Source: Myxococcales bacterium
GTDB taxonomy: Bacteria; Myxococcota_A; Polyangia; Polyangiales; Polyangiaceae
DNA: 64,000 nt
NCBI GenBank assembly: GCA_016706225.1
Contig: JADJKB010000014.1
Location: 124,001-188,000, forward strand
Direction of reading: 5' to 3'
Position 1 is the first letter of the stretch, and every line of letters begins with the position of its first letter. Below the pieces are notes generated by a model. The model did no database searches, was not told the DNA's origin, and saw only the letters and a list, made by a program, of their open reading frames with translations. Shown piece after piece: positions 19,006 through 27,986 of the stretch. The translations under genes were made by a program, and so were the position numbers.

Positions 19006-19027
19006 ATGCGGCGCCCTTGCGGCACGC

Positions 19028-20326
19028 TCACTTCAGCAGTGGCAGCGCACGCCGGAGACCGCGCAGTGCGTGGCATCCGTCCCCGATCAAATCGAGATAG
19101 GTCTGCTGGCGATCTTTCCGAATCGAGTCGAGCCGCTCGTAGACCCCGCCGCCGATCAGCTGACCGGCGGCATCGACCTCGTCCGCGGCCGCCATCCTCA
19201 CGGTCTGGTCAATCTTCTTCCCGCCCTCGGTCTCCGGCAGGGTGAGGCCCAGGCTTCGGGCGAGGGTGAGCGTCTCGACCAGATGGCCAAAGAACTTCTG
19301 CTGCTGCAGCCGGATCAACAGCCCCTGTTCGGGATGGCGCGCGAGCAAGCTGGCGTAGGCCGGACGCTCCAGCTCGTAGCGATACAGCAACACACCGAGT
19401 TGCCTGCGCATGCGGCGTTTGTCGTCCTCGCTCCCGCGGACGGCGACCGCGCTCAGCAGCGCTTGCACCAGGTGCAGGCCGCCGCAGCTGTGGCCGTAGA
19501 TGCCGGACTTCTCGCGTTTGGCGGCGTTGAGCGGGCTGCCTTCGTCGAAGGCTTTGTCCGGTGGGCCTGAGTATCCCTCGACGATCTTTTGATCCGCCTC
19601 CAGTCGCGCGAGACCCTGCTCGATCAGGGGCGACAGCAGGGCCGTCGCGGTCGTGTCCTTCGGCTCGCGCTCGACGCCCGACGCGAGCGCCGAGATTTGC
19701 CAGGCCACGTGGTGAAAGTCGGCGTCCGTCTTGGGGGGCTGGGCAAGAATTCGCAGATCCGCGACCAGGCGGCGCAGCGTGACCTTCTCCCCGGTCGACG
19801 TGGCGAAGCTCGCGTCGAACGGAACGCCGAGCTCGAGCAAGGTCTTCACGAGCAGGAAGCGATGCGGTTCCACCGGCTCGTCGGCCTTCGTCTCCGGGAA
19901 CAGCCAGAGTTTCTCGCCGCCGATCTCCTTCGGCTCGGCGAAGCTGACGATCACCGTCGTCGCCGACCGGCCGTCCGCCGCCGCGAATTCGGGGCCGAAC
20001 GCCACGAGACCGTGAGCGAGCGCCCATGGGCTCTTGGGAGCTGCCGCGCCCTTTTGCACCGCGAGCGTCAGGCTGTTGATCGTGGCTTCGACCTCGGCCT
20101 TCGTGGCCGCCCGGGGTGGCGCGAGCTGTGGACCAATCGGCGGTCCGGGGACACTGCTCGCCGGCAGGCTTTCGGGTCGGCGCTTTGGGCCTTCCCGGGT
20201 GACGCCGAAATACACGCCGGCCGCAGCAGCAGCGACGAACAACACCAAAAAGCCCCGGGAGCGCTCCGACACGGCCGCCGGAGTATGGGGATTCTTTCGC
20301 GGTGCGTCAGCCCTTTTTCCAGTCAC
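19028..20326 (-). CDS. Membrane-anchored protein of unknown function
   Basis: About 432 residues from the GTG at 20326. Other in-frame starts are TTG 20344 and GTG 20272, none with a good ribosome-binding site. A basic N-terminus precedes one transmembrane segment (GFLVLFVAAAAAGVYFGV), then a Pro-rich linker and a helical extracytoplasmic domain. A notable motif is IYGHSCGGLHLVQALL near the middle, where H, C and the glycines could be structural or heme/metal related, but there is no CxxCH. I do not recognise the family. It is transcribed away from the Gly-rich lipoprotein gene at 20414. Confidence 0.7.
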   Translation of the reverse strand: MTGKRADAPRKNPHTPAAVSERSRGFLVLFVAAAAAGVYFGVTREGPKRRPESLPASSVPGPPIGPQLAPPRAATKAEVEATINSLTLAVQKGAAAPKSPWALAHGLVAFGPEFAAADGRSATTVIVSFAEPKEIGGEKLWLFPETKADEPVEPHRFLLVKTLLELGVPFDASFATSTGEKVTLRRLVADLRILAQPPKTDADFHHVAWQISALASGVEREPKDTTATALLSPLIEQGLARLEADQKIVEGYSGPPDKAFDEGSPLNAAKREKSGIYGHSCGGLHLVQALLSAVAVRGSEDDKRRMRRQLGVLLYRYELERPAYASLLARHPEQGLLIRLQQQKFFGHLVETLTLARSLGLTLPETEGGKKIDQTVRMAAADEVDAAGQLIGGGVYERLDSIRKDRQQTYLDLIGDGCHALRGLRRALPLLK

Positions 20327-20413
20327 ACCCGAAGCGCGGTGCAAGGCCCGATGTGGGGGCGTGTCAGTGGAGAGGATGGCGCGCCTGGCGCTACCTCAAC
20401 CCTTGGAGGCCTC

Positions 20414-21469
20414 ATGCTGCGGACGATTGGACTCTCGGCTCTGATGCTCGTGCTCGGTGGCTGTGGTGGTGGGGACGATGGCGGCGGCTCGAGCGCGAGC
20501 ACCGGAGGCCAGAGCGCCGGCGGCGGCGGCGGCGGTGGTATCGCCGTCGGCGGTGGCTCTGCGGTGGGCGGCACGAGCAATGGCGGCGCTGCGGGCGAGG
20601 GCGCCGGCGGTGGGGGTGCAGTCGGTGGGGATCCGGGTGTGGGCGGTTCGTCCAACGGTTGCAACAACGACACGAAACACTCGCTCATCGGCAACCGCAT
20701 CGTCGCGGACGTGACCTGGGCCGCCAAGACCGGGATCTCCGCCGGCAGCGGCAAGATGTACATCTGGACGCGCACCGCTCTAGACTTTGGTGAGGTGAAC
20801 CCGGCGACCGGCGAGATCCCAGCGACGGGTGAGGTGACACCCTGTGGCAGCTCCATTCCGCCGCTGAGCAAGACGGCCATCGCGGGGGGCGGTCAGGTGC
20901 AAACCGTGATCCCGGATGCGGTCTGGGACAAACCCGGCATGCCCAAGTTCAAGGCCACCGGTTCGCTCTCCGGTTTCGACATCGGCGCGACCATCACGAT
21001 GGATCCCATCGTATCGCTGGTCGGGCTCTCGATGAACGATCCCACCGGCCCCTGGCCGTCGTCCGCCAAACAGATCACGAGCGTGGACCCTGACTCCGAC
21101 GGACAGCCCGGGATCTTGGCGCTGCCACGCACCGATCCACCGTTCTCGGCGCCGCCCACGAGTTTGTTCGAGGCGCTGAACCCGAGCGGCAAACGGGCCT
21201 CGGAGATCTACATCGTCACCCGCACCTCGTTCCAGATCTCCGGTGCGCGCGACAGCTGCACGAGCGCATCCGGCGGAGCGACGGTGCAACTGTTGGACAA
21301 CCACGTCGTCGGCTGCAAGAGGAACGACGGGAAGATCTGCTCCGCGGGCGAGTCGGATTTCATCGACCAGAATCAGCCAAAGTTCACAGTCCAGAGCGCG
21401 GCCTACCAGATGGTTCAGCTCGCGCCAGGGGCGACGTGCGCCGACGTGCGCGCGGCGATGCCGATGTGA
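20414..21469 (+). CDS. Gly-rich lipoprotein
   Basis: From ATG 20414 (GGAGG ribosome-binding site 8 bases upstream) the product is 351 residues. The signal ends LMLVLGGC, a lipobox. Residues about 20-80 are a low-complexity Gly/Ser/Ala/Thr linker, probably a flexible stalk on the cell surface. The rest (from CNNDTKHSLIGNRIV) is an ordered domain with few cysteines (TPCGSS, DSCTSA, VGCKRN) that I cannot assign. Its stop overlaps the GTG start of the penicillin-acylase-like gene, so the two are likely co-translated. An open frame extends upstream to 19589, but without start context or a sensible signal sequence. Confidence 0.78.
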   Translation: MLRTIGLSALMLVLGGCGGGDDGGGSSASTGGQSAGGGGGGGIAVGGGSAVGGTSNGGAAGEGAGGGGAVGGDPGVGGSSNGCNNDTKHSLIGNRIVADVTWAAKTGISAGSGKMYIWTRTALDFGEVNPATGEIPATGEVTPCGSSIPPLSKTAIAGGGQVQTVIPDAVWDKPGMPKFKATGSLSGFDIGATITMDPIVSLVGLSMNDPTGPWPSSAKQITSVDPDSDGQPGILALPRTDPPFSAPPTSLFEALNPSGKRASEIYIVTRTSFQISGARDSCTSASGGATVQLLDNHVVGCKRNDGKICSAGESDFIDQNQPKFTVQSAAYQMVQLAPGATCADVRAAMPM

Positions 21470-24015
21470 GGCGGTCACCCAGAACGACGTTCGTCTTCGC
21501 GCTGGCCTTGGCCGTGTGCGCCTGCGGCGCTGAGCCCGAGGTCCAGCGCGAGGACGGAAAACCCATCGAGATCGTCGTCGACGACATGGGAGTGCCGCAC
21601 ATCTACGCCAGCACGGACGAGGACCTGTTCTACGCGTACGGGTACCAGCTCGCGAGTGATCGCCTGCTGCAGATCGAGATGTGGCGGCGCTTCGCCCGGG
21701 GCCAGCGTGCGGAGATCCTGGGCGCCGACTTCAAGGGATCGTTCGGCGCGACCGCGCTCCAGGACGACAAACTCGTGCGGCTGTTCGATCTCCCCCGCTG
21801 GGGCAAGCTCGACGCGGAGCTGATGCGCGCCGAAAATCCGGAGCGTTTTGCGCTGCTGCAAGCCTGGGTGAAGGGCATCAATCGGCGGGTCGACGAGGTG
21901 CGCTCCGGCGCGGTGCCCCCGCCCTTTGGTTTTGGCAAGGACGAGCTCGACTTCATGCCACAGCCCTGGACCGAGGACGATCCGCTGATCGTTCAAAAGA
22001 TGATCCAGCTGGGGCTCGACCAGACGTTGCTCTACGAGATCTTGATCACGCTGCTCGGGAACATTGCTCCCGCCACGCTGGAGAGCGCGCGCATCTTTCA
22101 GCCGGCGTATCCCACGTTCGCCGTGCCGCCGGAGGATCTGCCAAGCGCAGCCGCGTCCGGGGCGGGCAACACCGGGCCCGGCGTGGGCGAGCAGGCAAAA
22201 TCCAGCGCCTTGCCCGGGCCGTGGCCCCAGTCTGCCCAGGACGCCGCGGCCTGGCGTCGGCTGATCGCCGCGCCCAAGCCGGGCAGCAACAACTGGGCAG
22301 TCGACGGGCGTTTCACCGACAACGGGCGCCCGATGCTGGCAGGCGATCCGCACCTGGTGTTCACCCTGATGGGCGCGATGTACGCGCTGCATCTGAACAG
22401 CAAGGACCGCGGGGGCAGCTTCGACGTGGCCGGGTTCGCGTTCGCGCCGGCACCCGGGATCTTCGCCGGCCAGACGCGAGGCGCGATGTGGGCTCCGACG
22501 TCGGCGTTCGGCGACGTCATGGACATGTGGTCCGTGGCGGTCACGGACGCCGGAGCGAAGATCGGGGACGAGATCCGACCCATCACCACCCGCGAGGAGG
22601 TCATCCCGATCCGCGGCGGTACGAGCGAGAGCATCGTGATCCGGGACGTGCCAGGTCAAGGGGTCCTGTTCGACCCGTCGTTCGCTGGCGTTCCGGTCCC
22701 GCTCACCGGCGATGGTCGAGAGGTCTTGCTCGGATGGACCGGGTTTCGCGCGAGAAGCTCGCTGTATTTCCTCGAGCTCGACCGCGCCCAGAACGTCGAC
22801 GAGCTGGACTCGGCGGTGCAGCGCGCGCCCGAGCTCAGCTACAACTGGCTCGGCGCCGACGCCCACGACATCGTCTACCGCGTCAGCCTCGAGGTACCGA
22901 AGCGCAACCCCATCACGGCCGGTCGCGAGCCCTGGCGTCTGATGAACGGCGACGACCCGCAGGCGTTCTGGCCCGGCGGGCAGCTGCCGCTCGAGCAGCT
23001 GCCCCACGCCCGCGGCAAACAGCGCGGTTACATCGCCACGGCCAACAACGATCCTTTCGGATTCACCGCCGACGGCGACCCGGGAAACGACCCCTGGTAC
23101 TACGGCGCGTTCTTCGACCCGGGCTACCGCGCGACGCGCATCGAGAGTGAGCTCGAGCGGATGACCCAGACCGGCGGAATCACGCTCGAGGACATGCAGG
23201 CTCTCCAGATCGACTCACGCTGCCTGATGTCGGATACCTTCCTCGAGCTCTTGAAAGAAGCCTGGGCCAAGCGTGAGACCGACCCGGCGCTGGCAAAGTT
23301 CAAGGGGCGGCCTGAGCTCGACCGTCTGTTCGAGCTGTTGACCAAAGAGTGGGACCGCAAGATGACGCGAGACTCGGCCGGCGCCGTCGCGTTTCACGCC
23401 TTCGCACACTTCACCACCGGTCGTGCCATCGAGGACGACATGATCCCGCTCCTGTACGAGCGCGTGCTCGAGGCGGCGCCGTTCTATTTGCTCAAGGTCG
23501 CAGCGCTCGCGCTCGACGGACAGTTCCCAAAGGGCAGCGCGCTGTTGCAGGAAGGGCGCGACGTGATCGTGCTCACCGGGCTCGAGGACACGGCGGCGCA
23601 CCTCACGGCGCGTTTCGGTGGCGTCGACCCGAAGCTCTACAGCTGGGGCGAGGTGCACGTGACCAGCTTCGACAACGCCTACGGCCTGGGTGTGCCCTTG
23701 ATGAACGTGCCCAGCGACGGCGGGGAGAACACCATCAACGTCGCGCACAGCGTGTTTCGTCGAGACTTCGTGGTCCCGGACCAATGGGTCAGCGACTACG
23801 GTCCGGTCGAGCGCCTGGTCGGTCGCATCGACGACAGCGGCACGCCGGAGGTCTGGGTGAATTTCCCGCTGGGCAACGTGGCCGACCGGGCGAGTCCGCA
23901 CTTCGACGACATGCTCACCGACTGGGCCGACGGCCGTTACCGGAAGCTGGCGTTTCGTCGCGCAGAAGTCGACGCCCGCGCGGAGCAGCGAAGCGAGCTC
24001 GACCTCCCGGAGTGA
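21466..24015 (+). CDS. Penicillin acylase-family Ntn hydrolase, lipoprotein
   Basis: From the GTG at 21466, which overlaps the previous stop (GTGA), the product is 849 residues. The signal ends LALAVCAC, a lipobox. The chain follows the penicillin G acylase/AHL-acylase layout: an alpha part with YAYGYQLASDRLLQIEMWRR, a spacer, and then KPGSNNWAV, where S274 would become the N-terminal nucleophile of the beta chain after autoproteolysis. AGDPHL follows as usual in the family. Members hydrolyse amide bonds of beta-lactams, acyl-homoserine lactones or N-acyl amino acids, and sequence alone cannot choose. The enzyme should be periplasmic or at the outer membrane. An alternative upstream ATG at 21436 gives a worse signal sequence. 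Confidence 0.87.
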   Translation: MRRSPRTTFVFALALAVCACGAEPEVQREDGKPIEIVVDDMGVPHIYASTDEDLFYAYGYQLASDRLLQIEMWRRFARGQRAEILGADFKGSFGATALQDDKLVRLFDLPRWGKLDAELMRAENPERFALLQAWVKGINRRVDEVRSGAVPPPFGFGKDELDFMPQPWTEDDPLIVQKMIQLGLDQTLLYEILITLLGNIAPATLESARIFQPAYPTFAVPPEDLPSAAASGAGNTGPGVGEQAKSSALPGPWPQSAQDAAAWRRLIAAPKPGSNNWAVDGRFTDNGRPMLAGDPHLVFTLMGAMYALHLNSKDRGGSFDVAGFAFAPAPGIFAGQTRGAMWAPTSAFGDVMDMWSVAVTDAGAKIGDEIRPITTREEVIPIRGGTSESIVIRDVPGQGVLFDPSFAGVPVPLTGDGREVLLGWTGFRARSSLYFLELDRAQNVDELDSAVQRAPELSYNWLGADAHDIVYRVSLEVPKRNPITAGREPWRLMNGDDPQAFWPGGQLPLEQLPHARGKQRGYIATANNDPFGFTADGDPGNDPWYYGAFFDPGYRATRIESELERMTQTGGITLEDMQALQIDSRCLMSDTFLELLKEAWAKRETDPALAKFKGRPELDRLFELLTKEWDRKMTRDSAGAVAFHAFAHFTTGRAIEDDMIPLLYERVLEAAPFYLLKVAALALDGQFPKGSALLQEGRDVIVLTGLEDTAAHLTARFGGVDPKLYSWGEVHVTSFDNAYGLGVPLMNVPSDGGENTINVAHSVFRRDFVVPDQWVSDYGPVERLVGRIDDSGTPEVWVNFPLGNVADRASPHFDDMLTDWADGRYRKLAFRRAEVDARAEQRSELDLPE

Positions 24016-24048
24016 CGCTGCCTTTGTCGCTCTGCTAAAGAGGAGAGC

Positions 24049-24777
24049 GTGACCCTCCGCGCGCCTGTGTCCAAGCTCGTCGCAGGCGAGTGTGTGCTGT
24101 CGCCCGAGACCTCGCGCTATCTGGTCCGCGTGCACCGCCTGCGAGCGGGCGAGGCGTTCGTCGCGTTCGACGTCGACGCGCGGCTCGAGGCCGACGCGAC
24201 CCTGATCGACGCCGATCCCAAACGCGCATGCGTTCGGTTGAGCGCGCCACGGCCGGCACGCGTCACGTCGCCGCTGCCCGTGACGCTGCTCTGGGCCATC
24301 GGCAAAGGCAGCAAACCCGACGCCGTCGTGCGAGACGCCACCGCACTGGGCGTCGAGCGCATCGTGCTGTGTGTGACCGAACGCAGCGTGCCGCGGCTCG
24401 ACGACCGAGCTTCCGCACGACTCGAGCGCTGGCTGAGCGTGGCGCGGGAAGCGGCGCGCCAGAGTGGGCGCGGCGACCTGCCGCAGATCGAGGGCCCCAT
24501 CGAGCTCTCCGCGGCGCTCGCCCACCCGCCCTCGGCACGGGGCATCGTGCTCGACCCGAGCGCGCCGACCTCGCTCGCCGCGGCGCTCGACGGCTGGCAA
24601 GCGGACACTGCGCTCCGGGTCTTGATCGGACCCGAGGGTGGGCTCTCGGTGGACGAGCTCGGCGCGGCCCGCGCGGCCGGCTTTCGAGGCGTGCGTCTCG
24701 GCAGCCTCGTGCTGCGCACCGAGACGGCGGTCGTTGCGCTCCTGGGCGCGCTGATCGCACGCCGGGACGGCGGCTAG
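24049..24777 (+). CDS. rsmE: 16S rRNA (uracil1498-N3)-methyltransferase RsmE
   Basis: A 242-residue protein of the SPOUT superfamily. The N-terminal PUA-like part (HRLRAGEAFVAFD) is followed by LLWAIGKGSKPDAVVRDATALGVERIV. The knotted C-terminal site has LIGPEGGLSVDEL and LGSLVLRTETAVVALL, the two hallmark segments that bind S-adenosylmethionine. RsmE methylates N3 of U1498 in the decoding region of 16S rRNA. The length fits the family. It starts with GTG at 24049, 33 bp after the acylase gene on the same strand. Confidence 0.93.
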   Translation: MTLRAPVSKLVAGECVLSPETSRYLVRVHRLRAGEAFVAFDVDARLEADATLIDADPKRACVRLSAPRPARVTSPLPVTLLWAIGKGSKPDAVVRDATALGVERIVLCVTERSVPRLDDRASARLERWLSVAREAARQSGRGDLPQIEGPIELSAALAHPPSARGIVLDPSAPTSLAAALDGWQADTALRVLIGPEGGLSVDELGAARAAGFRGVRLGSLVLRTETAVVALLGALIARRDGG

Positions 24778-24861
24778 ATCCGGCGGAAATATCGGCGTGA
24801 CGCCCGGTAGCCGAAGCGCTTTTCCGCCCGCTTGGCTTTCGTCTAGGCTTTCTGGACCAGC

Positions 24862-27015
24862 ATGCGGAGATTCATCAGTTGGACGCTCCTCGTGGGGTCG
24901 TTGTGCGTCGCGGGCCAGGCCAGCGCCGCGTTGACCGACTCCGAGAAGGCACAAATTCAGGGCTTCGTCCGCGCCGGCGAGGTGAAGAACGCCGCGCGCA
25001 TTCGCGCGTTGGTGGCTCGACCGGATCTATCGGCCAGTGAGGCCGCCGAGCCCCTCGCGTCCGGATTTGGCAGCGTCGTCTTCGACGAAAAACGCGAGCA
25101 GCTCACGCGCGAGATCTTGCTCGGCCCGGGCTCGGTCGCCTCGCGCAACGCGCTCACTGCACCGATCGTGACGGCGCTGCTGGCCCGCGCGTCGGCCGCA
25201 ATGGCAGCGATGCCCACGCTGGAGACCGGGCCCGAGGCTCAGAAGGCCGACCGCCTCGCCGCGGAGCAAGTGCGCATCCATCGCTTCGTCACCCAGGTCA
25301 TTGCCAACGCCGGTCGTCCGGCGATCGACGGCCACGACGTTGCCGCGGGCATCCGCGACGACGCGCTCAAGGCCTGCATCGAGGCTTACCGCGTCTACTT
25401 CGAGCGCCATGCTCGTGGGCTCGTCGGCGGTCCGTCGCTGGTTGCCGTGCGCGCGCAGGCGTCGCTGGCGGTGATCGATCTATCTCGCGGGCTGCTCGGT
25501 CGGCACGAGGTGTCGGCTCTGCTCGGTCTGACCGGCCCGCGCAAGCTCGCCTTCGAACGGCATGGTGTGCTGATCGAAGATGGTGGGACCGCGTCGGACG
25601 AGCGACTCGCGGAGGTCGCACGTTTCCTGGACATCGCACCGCGTGCGGCTTCGGGGCTCAGCTTGTGGTTGGTGAACAAGGCGCCGGCTCGCGGACTCGT
25701 GGCTCGCGAGGCGCACGCCAGCGCGCGGGTCACCCTGGGCAAGACCGCCGGCGCACCCACGACACGCGTGCTGTGGGCGGACGACGTCGAACCCTCCCGC
25801 CCGGATCGCGAGCTGGACGAGGTGGCCTTTTCCGCGGCCTATTTCAGCACTCGTGCCGCATTCAAGGAACACCCGGAGCTCTTGAAGGTCGCCGAGCGGC
25901 TGGCGGAACAGTCTGCACGCGTCGGTGCGAGCGCGCTCTTGTCGAACGATCTGCCGGCGTCGTTTCTGCCGTTCCCGGGCGCAAGCGCCGGGGCGATGCG
26001 TCTGTCGCCCGAGCTCTACGCAGTCTACGCACTGCGCCTGTTGATGCTCGACGCGCCGCGGGCAATGGAGCTTGCTCTTGCGCGCACGATCGCCGGACGT
26101 TCGGAGCCGATGGCGGCGTTCGTGCTGGCCGCCAGTGTCCTCGCGGCGACGGGTGGCAGCGCCGACGAGGTGGCCGTGGGTCGCACCGAGGCCAACGGCA
26201 ACGTGGTGGCTGACAAACTCACGAACGTGAAGGTGAACCGCGGGCTCGTTTCCGCGTTCGAGCTCGACGGCAGGAAGGTGGAGCTCGGCGTCGACGCGGA
26301 CGGGCAGCTCGAGAAGGTCCAGGTTGACGGCGCGGCCCCTCGGCTGTCGAAGCTCGCCCGGGTGCGGCTCGTGCCTGCCACGGGTGAGTCCTGGTCCGTC
26401 GGCTCGGAGCGCTGGGAGAAGCTGGGTGGCGCGCCCCAGGGTCTGGCGGTCGATGACGGACGCTTCGTGCTCGGTGCCGCAGCTGCGAGCGACGGTTTCG
26501 ACGCGGTCGCGACCGGTGAGAGTCGGAGTGATCAGACGGTGCACGCGAACATCGTGATCAAGAAGCGGGGCGGCGGGCTCCTGGTGCGCGGCCAGTCGGG
26601 CCAGAAGAGCTACGACGCGGTGGCGCTGTTGATCTCCGCGGAGCCGACCCCGAAGGCGACGTTGATCCTGGTCGACGGAAACGCAAAAGCCACCGAGCTT
26701 GCGCCGGGAGTGGAGCTCCCCGCCGCTGGGCCCGAGGGTTACCTCGCGGTCCTGTCGGTGAGGGGCAAGAAGGTCAGCGCCAGCGTCGACGGCAAGAAGC
26801 TCGAAGCGACCCTCGAGCGCGGAGTTGGGACGGGACGCACGGGCGTGATGGTCATGGCGGCCGGCCTGGTCGAGGTCGACGGGTTCGGTCCCGGCGCGCC
26901 GAAGCCCAAGAAGAAGGCTCCGAAGGACAAGCCGGCTCCCAAACCCAAGGGCCAAGGCAAGGCCGCGACGAAAGACGCGGGCAAGGCCGCCCCAGCACCG
27001 AAGAAGCAGCCATGA
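24862..27015 (+). CDS. Large secreted protein of unknown function
   Basis: A 717-residue protein with a clear signal peptide (MRRFISWTLLVGSLCVAGQ, cleavage near ASA). The body is Ala-rich and helical up to about residue 440 and beta-rich after that (GSERWEKLGGAPQGLAVDDG, LLVRGQSGQKSYDAVALLI). The beta-rich part resembles a laminin-G/concanavalin-like sandwich such as those in DUF1080-type modules. The last 40 residues are Lys/Pro/Ala repeats (PKPKKKAPKDKPAPKPK), probably a charged tail contacting the cell wall or nucleic acid. The stop overlaps the start of the B12-binding gene (ATGA), an odd pairing of an exported protein with a cytosolic cofactor protein. Function not recognised. Confidence 0.75.
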   Translation: MRRFISWTLLVGSLCVAGQASAALTDSEKAQIQGFVRAGEVKNAARIRALVARPDLSASEAAEPLASGFGSVVFDEKREQLTREILLGPGSVASRNALTAPIVTALLARASAAMAAMPTLETGPEAQKADRLAAEQVRIHRFVTQVIANAGRPAIDGHDVAAGIRDDALKACIEAYRVYFERHARGLVGGPSLVAVRAQASLAVIDLSRGLLGRHEVSALLGLTGPRKLAFERHGVLIEDGGTASDERLAEVARFLDIAPRAASGLSLWLVNKAPARGLVAREAHASARVTLGKTAGAPTTRVLWADDVEPSRPDRELDEVAFSAAYFSTRAAFKEHPELLKVAERLAEQSARVGASALLSNDLPASFLPFPGASAGAMRLSPELYAVYALRLLMLDAPRAMELALARTIAGRSEPMAAFVLAASVLAATGGSADEVAVGRTEANGNVVADKLTNVKVNRGLVSAFELDGRKVELGVDADGQLEKVQVDGAAPRLSKLARVRLVPATGESWSVGSERWEKLGGAPQGLAVDDGRFVLGAAAASDGFDAVATGESRSDQTVHANIVIKKRGGGLLVRGQSGQKSYDAVALLISAEPTPKATLILVDGNAKATELAPGVELPAAGPEGYLAVLSVRGKKVSASVDGKKLEATLERGVGTGRTGVMVMAAGLVEVDGFGPGAPKPKKKAPKDKPAPKPKGQGKAATKDAGKAAPAPKKQP

Positions 27016-27422
27016 CTGAGCGCCAGAAGATCCGCATCCTGGTCGCAAAACCCGGGCTCGATGGGCACGATCGAGGCGCCAAGGTGGTGGCTCGGGCGCT
27101 CCGCGACGCGGGTTTCGAGGTCGTCTACACGGGCCTCCATCAGACCCCGGAGATGATCGCCAGCGCTGCCGTACAGGAGGACGTCGACGCAGTCGGCCTG
27201 TCCATCATGAGCGGCGCCCACAACACGCTGTTCCCCGCGGTCATCGACGCGCTGAAACAACGCGGGGCCACGGACGTGTGTGTGTTCGGCGGGGGCATCG
27301 TGCCCGACGACGACCTCCCGCGGCTCGAATCCGCCGGGGTGAAGCGGGTCTTCAAGCCTGGGACGCCGCTGGCCGAGATCGTCGATTGGGTGGCGGGGAA
27401 CGTCGTCTCCCGCGCGGGCTGA
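27012..27422 (+). CDS. Stand-alone cobalamin-binding domain (methylmalonyl-CoA mutase C-terminal type)
   Basis: A 136-residue protein that is essentially one B12-binding Rossmann domain. It has DGHDRG (DxHxxG, lower cobalt ligand H19), then GLSIMSGAH (SxL-like) and VFGGGIVP (GGxxP), the three classical motifs. It matches the small cobalamin subunit of two-part acyl-CoA mutases, for example methylmalonyl-CoA or isobutyryl/ethylmalonyl-type enzymes, whose catalytic subunit is encoded elsewhere. No mutase large subunit or MeaB chaperone is nearby. The ATG overlaps the previous stop by 4 bases, so expression is tied to the secreted protein. Confidence 0.9.
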   Translation: MTERQKIRILVAKPGLDGHDRGAKVVARALRDAGFEVVYTGLHQTPEMIASAAVQEDVDAVGLSIMSGAHNTLFPAVIDALKQRGATDVCVFGGGIVPDDDLPRLESAGVKRVFKPGTPLAEIVDWVAGNVVSRAG

Positions 27423-27433
27423 CGAGGCCCTAC

Positions 27434-27634
27434 TCAGGCGCGCAGTTGATCGCCCAGCGGGCTTCGACGCACTGCGCCGACAGGCAGAGGGGTCCGGACC
27501 GCGGTAATGGCGCGAGCCGCCAGCGTGGTGTGCGGCCGGGTTCGGGCTGCTGCCGGGGGCGGCGACAAGCGGAACGTACCGACGAAGATCGCGAGGGCGA
27601 CCAGACTGGGGATCAGGGCGAACAGCAGGGTCAT
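27434..27634 (-). CDS. Small putative membrane protein
   Basis: A 66-codon frame opposite the preceding gene. The first 22 residues (MTLLFALIPSLVALAIFVGT) would form one transmembrane helix or signal anchor, followed by a basic Pro/Arg-rich tail. The ribosome-binding site is weak. The hydrophobic start and its position in an otherwise gene-free stretch argue for a real gene. GC-rich DNA easily opens such frames, so this remains tentative. Confidence 0.35.
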   Translation of the reverse strand: MTLLFALIPSLVALAIFVGTFRLSPPPAAARTRPHTTLAARAITAVRTPLPVGAVRRSPLGDQLRA

Positions 27635-27886
27635 TCTTTTTGCTCTCGAGCTCCGGTATCTGCAGCGGTCGTGCCTGCCCCCATCGAGGCGGCAACCCTA
27701 GGAAAGCCCCTGGGTTTTGAGAACCACAAAGTTGTCCCCGAGCCGCGCGGGCGTGGTTGCTTGTCCACAGGGCAGGCCGCCCGGGCGAGCGGCCTGCGCG
27801 GATACGACGGACTGAACATGCGGCTATGTAGGGAATTGGAGCCACTTAGGTGCGCGGAATCCTTGGGATTCTTCTTGGCCGACTTG
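27635..27886. other. Non-coding stretch upstream of the dcw operon with a strong hairpin
   Basis: No convincing gene. The one clear structure is GCAGGCCGC / GCGGCCTGC (27772-27780 and 27789-27797), a perfect 9-bp stem with an 8-base loop and no T-run. It may insulate the dcw operon from upstream transcription. Confidence 0.4.
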
Positions 27887-27915
27887 TTGACACGCGGAGG
27901 CGCGCCCTCTAGGTT
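27887..27915 (+). promoter_or_regulatory. Candidate promoter of the dcw operon
   Basis: A perfect -35 hexamer TTGACA (27887-27892), a 17-bp spacer and a partial -10 TAGGTT (27910-27915, 3 of 6). Transcription would begin near 27922, just before the MraZ-type boxes, as in other mraZ operons. Confidence 0.5.
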
Positions 27916-27928
27916 CGCCCCAAGTCAG

Positions 27929-27953
27929 TGGGAAAAAGTGGGGCGAAGTGTTG
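27929..27953 (+). promoter_or_regulatory. Triple MraZ-type binding boxes
   Basis: TGGGA (27929), TGGGG (27939) and TGTTG (27949) repeat with an exact 10-bp period. MraZ proteins are known to bind tandem TGGGN boxes separated by 5 bases upstream of their own gene and repress the operon. The third box is degenerate. The location, 34 bp before the mraZ start, fits autoregulation. Confidence 0.65.
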
Positions 27954-27986
27954 GCTTCGCCCGTGGAGTGGCAACGCAGGGTCGGC

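Noticed and set aside
19589..20413. Upstream extension of the Gly-rich lipoprotein frame
   Set aside because: It is antisense to the gene at 19028-20326. The ATG at 20414 has a proper ribosome-binding site and begins a lipoprotein signal.
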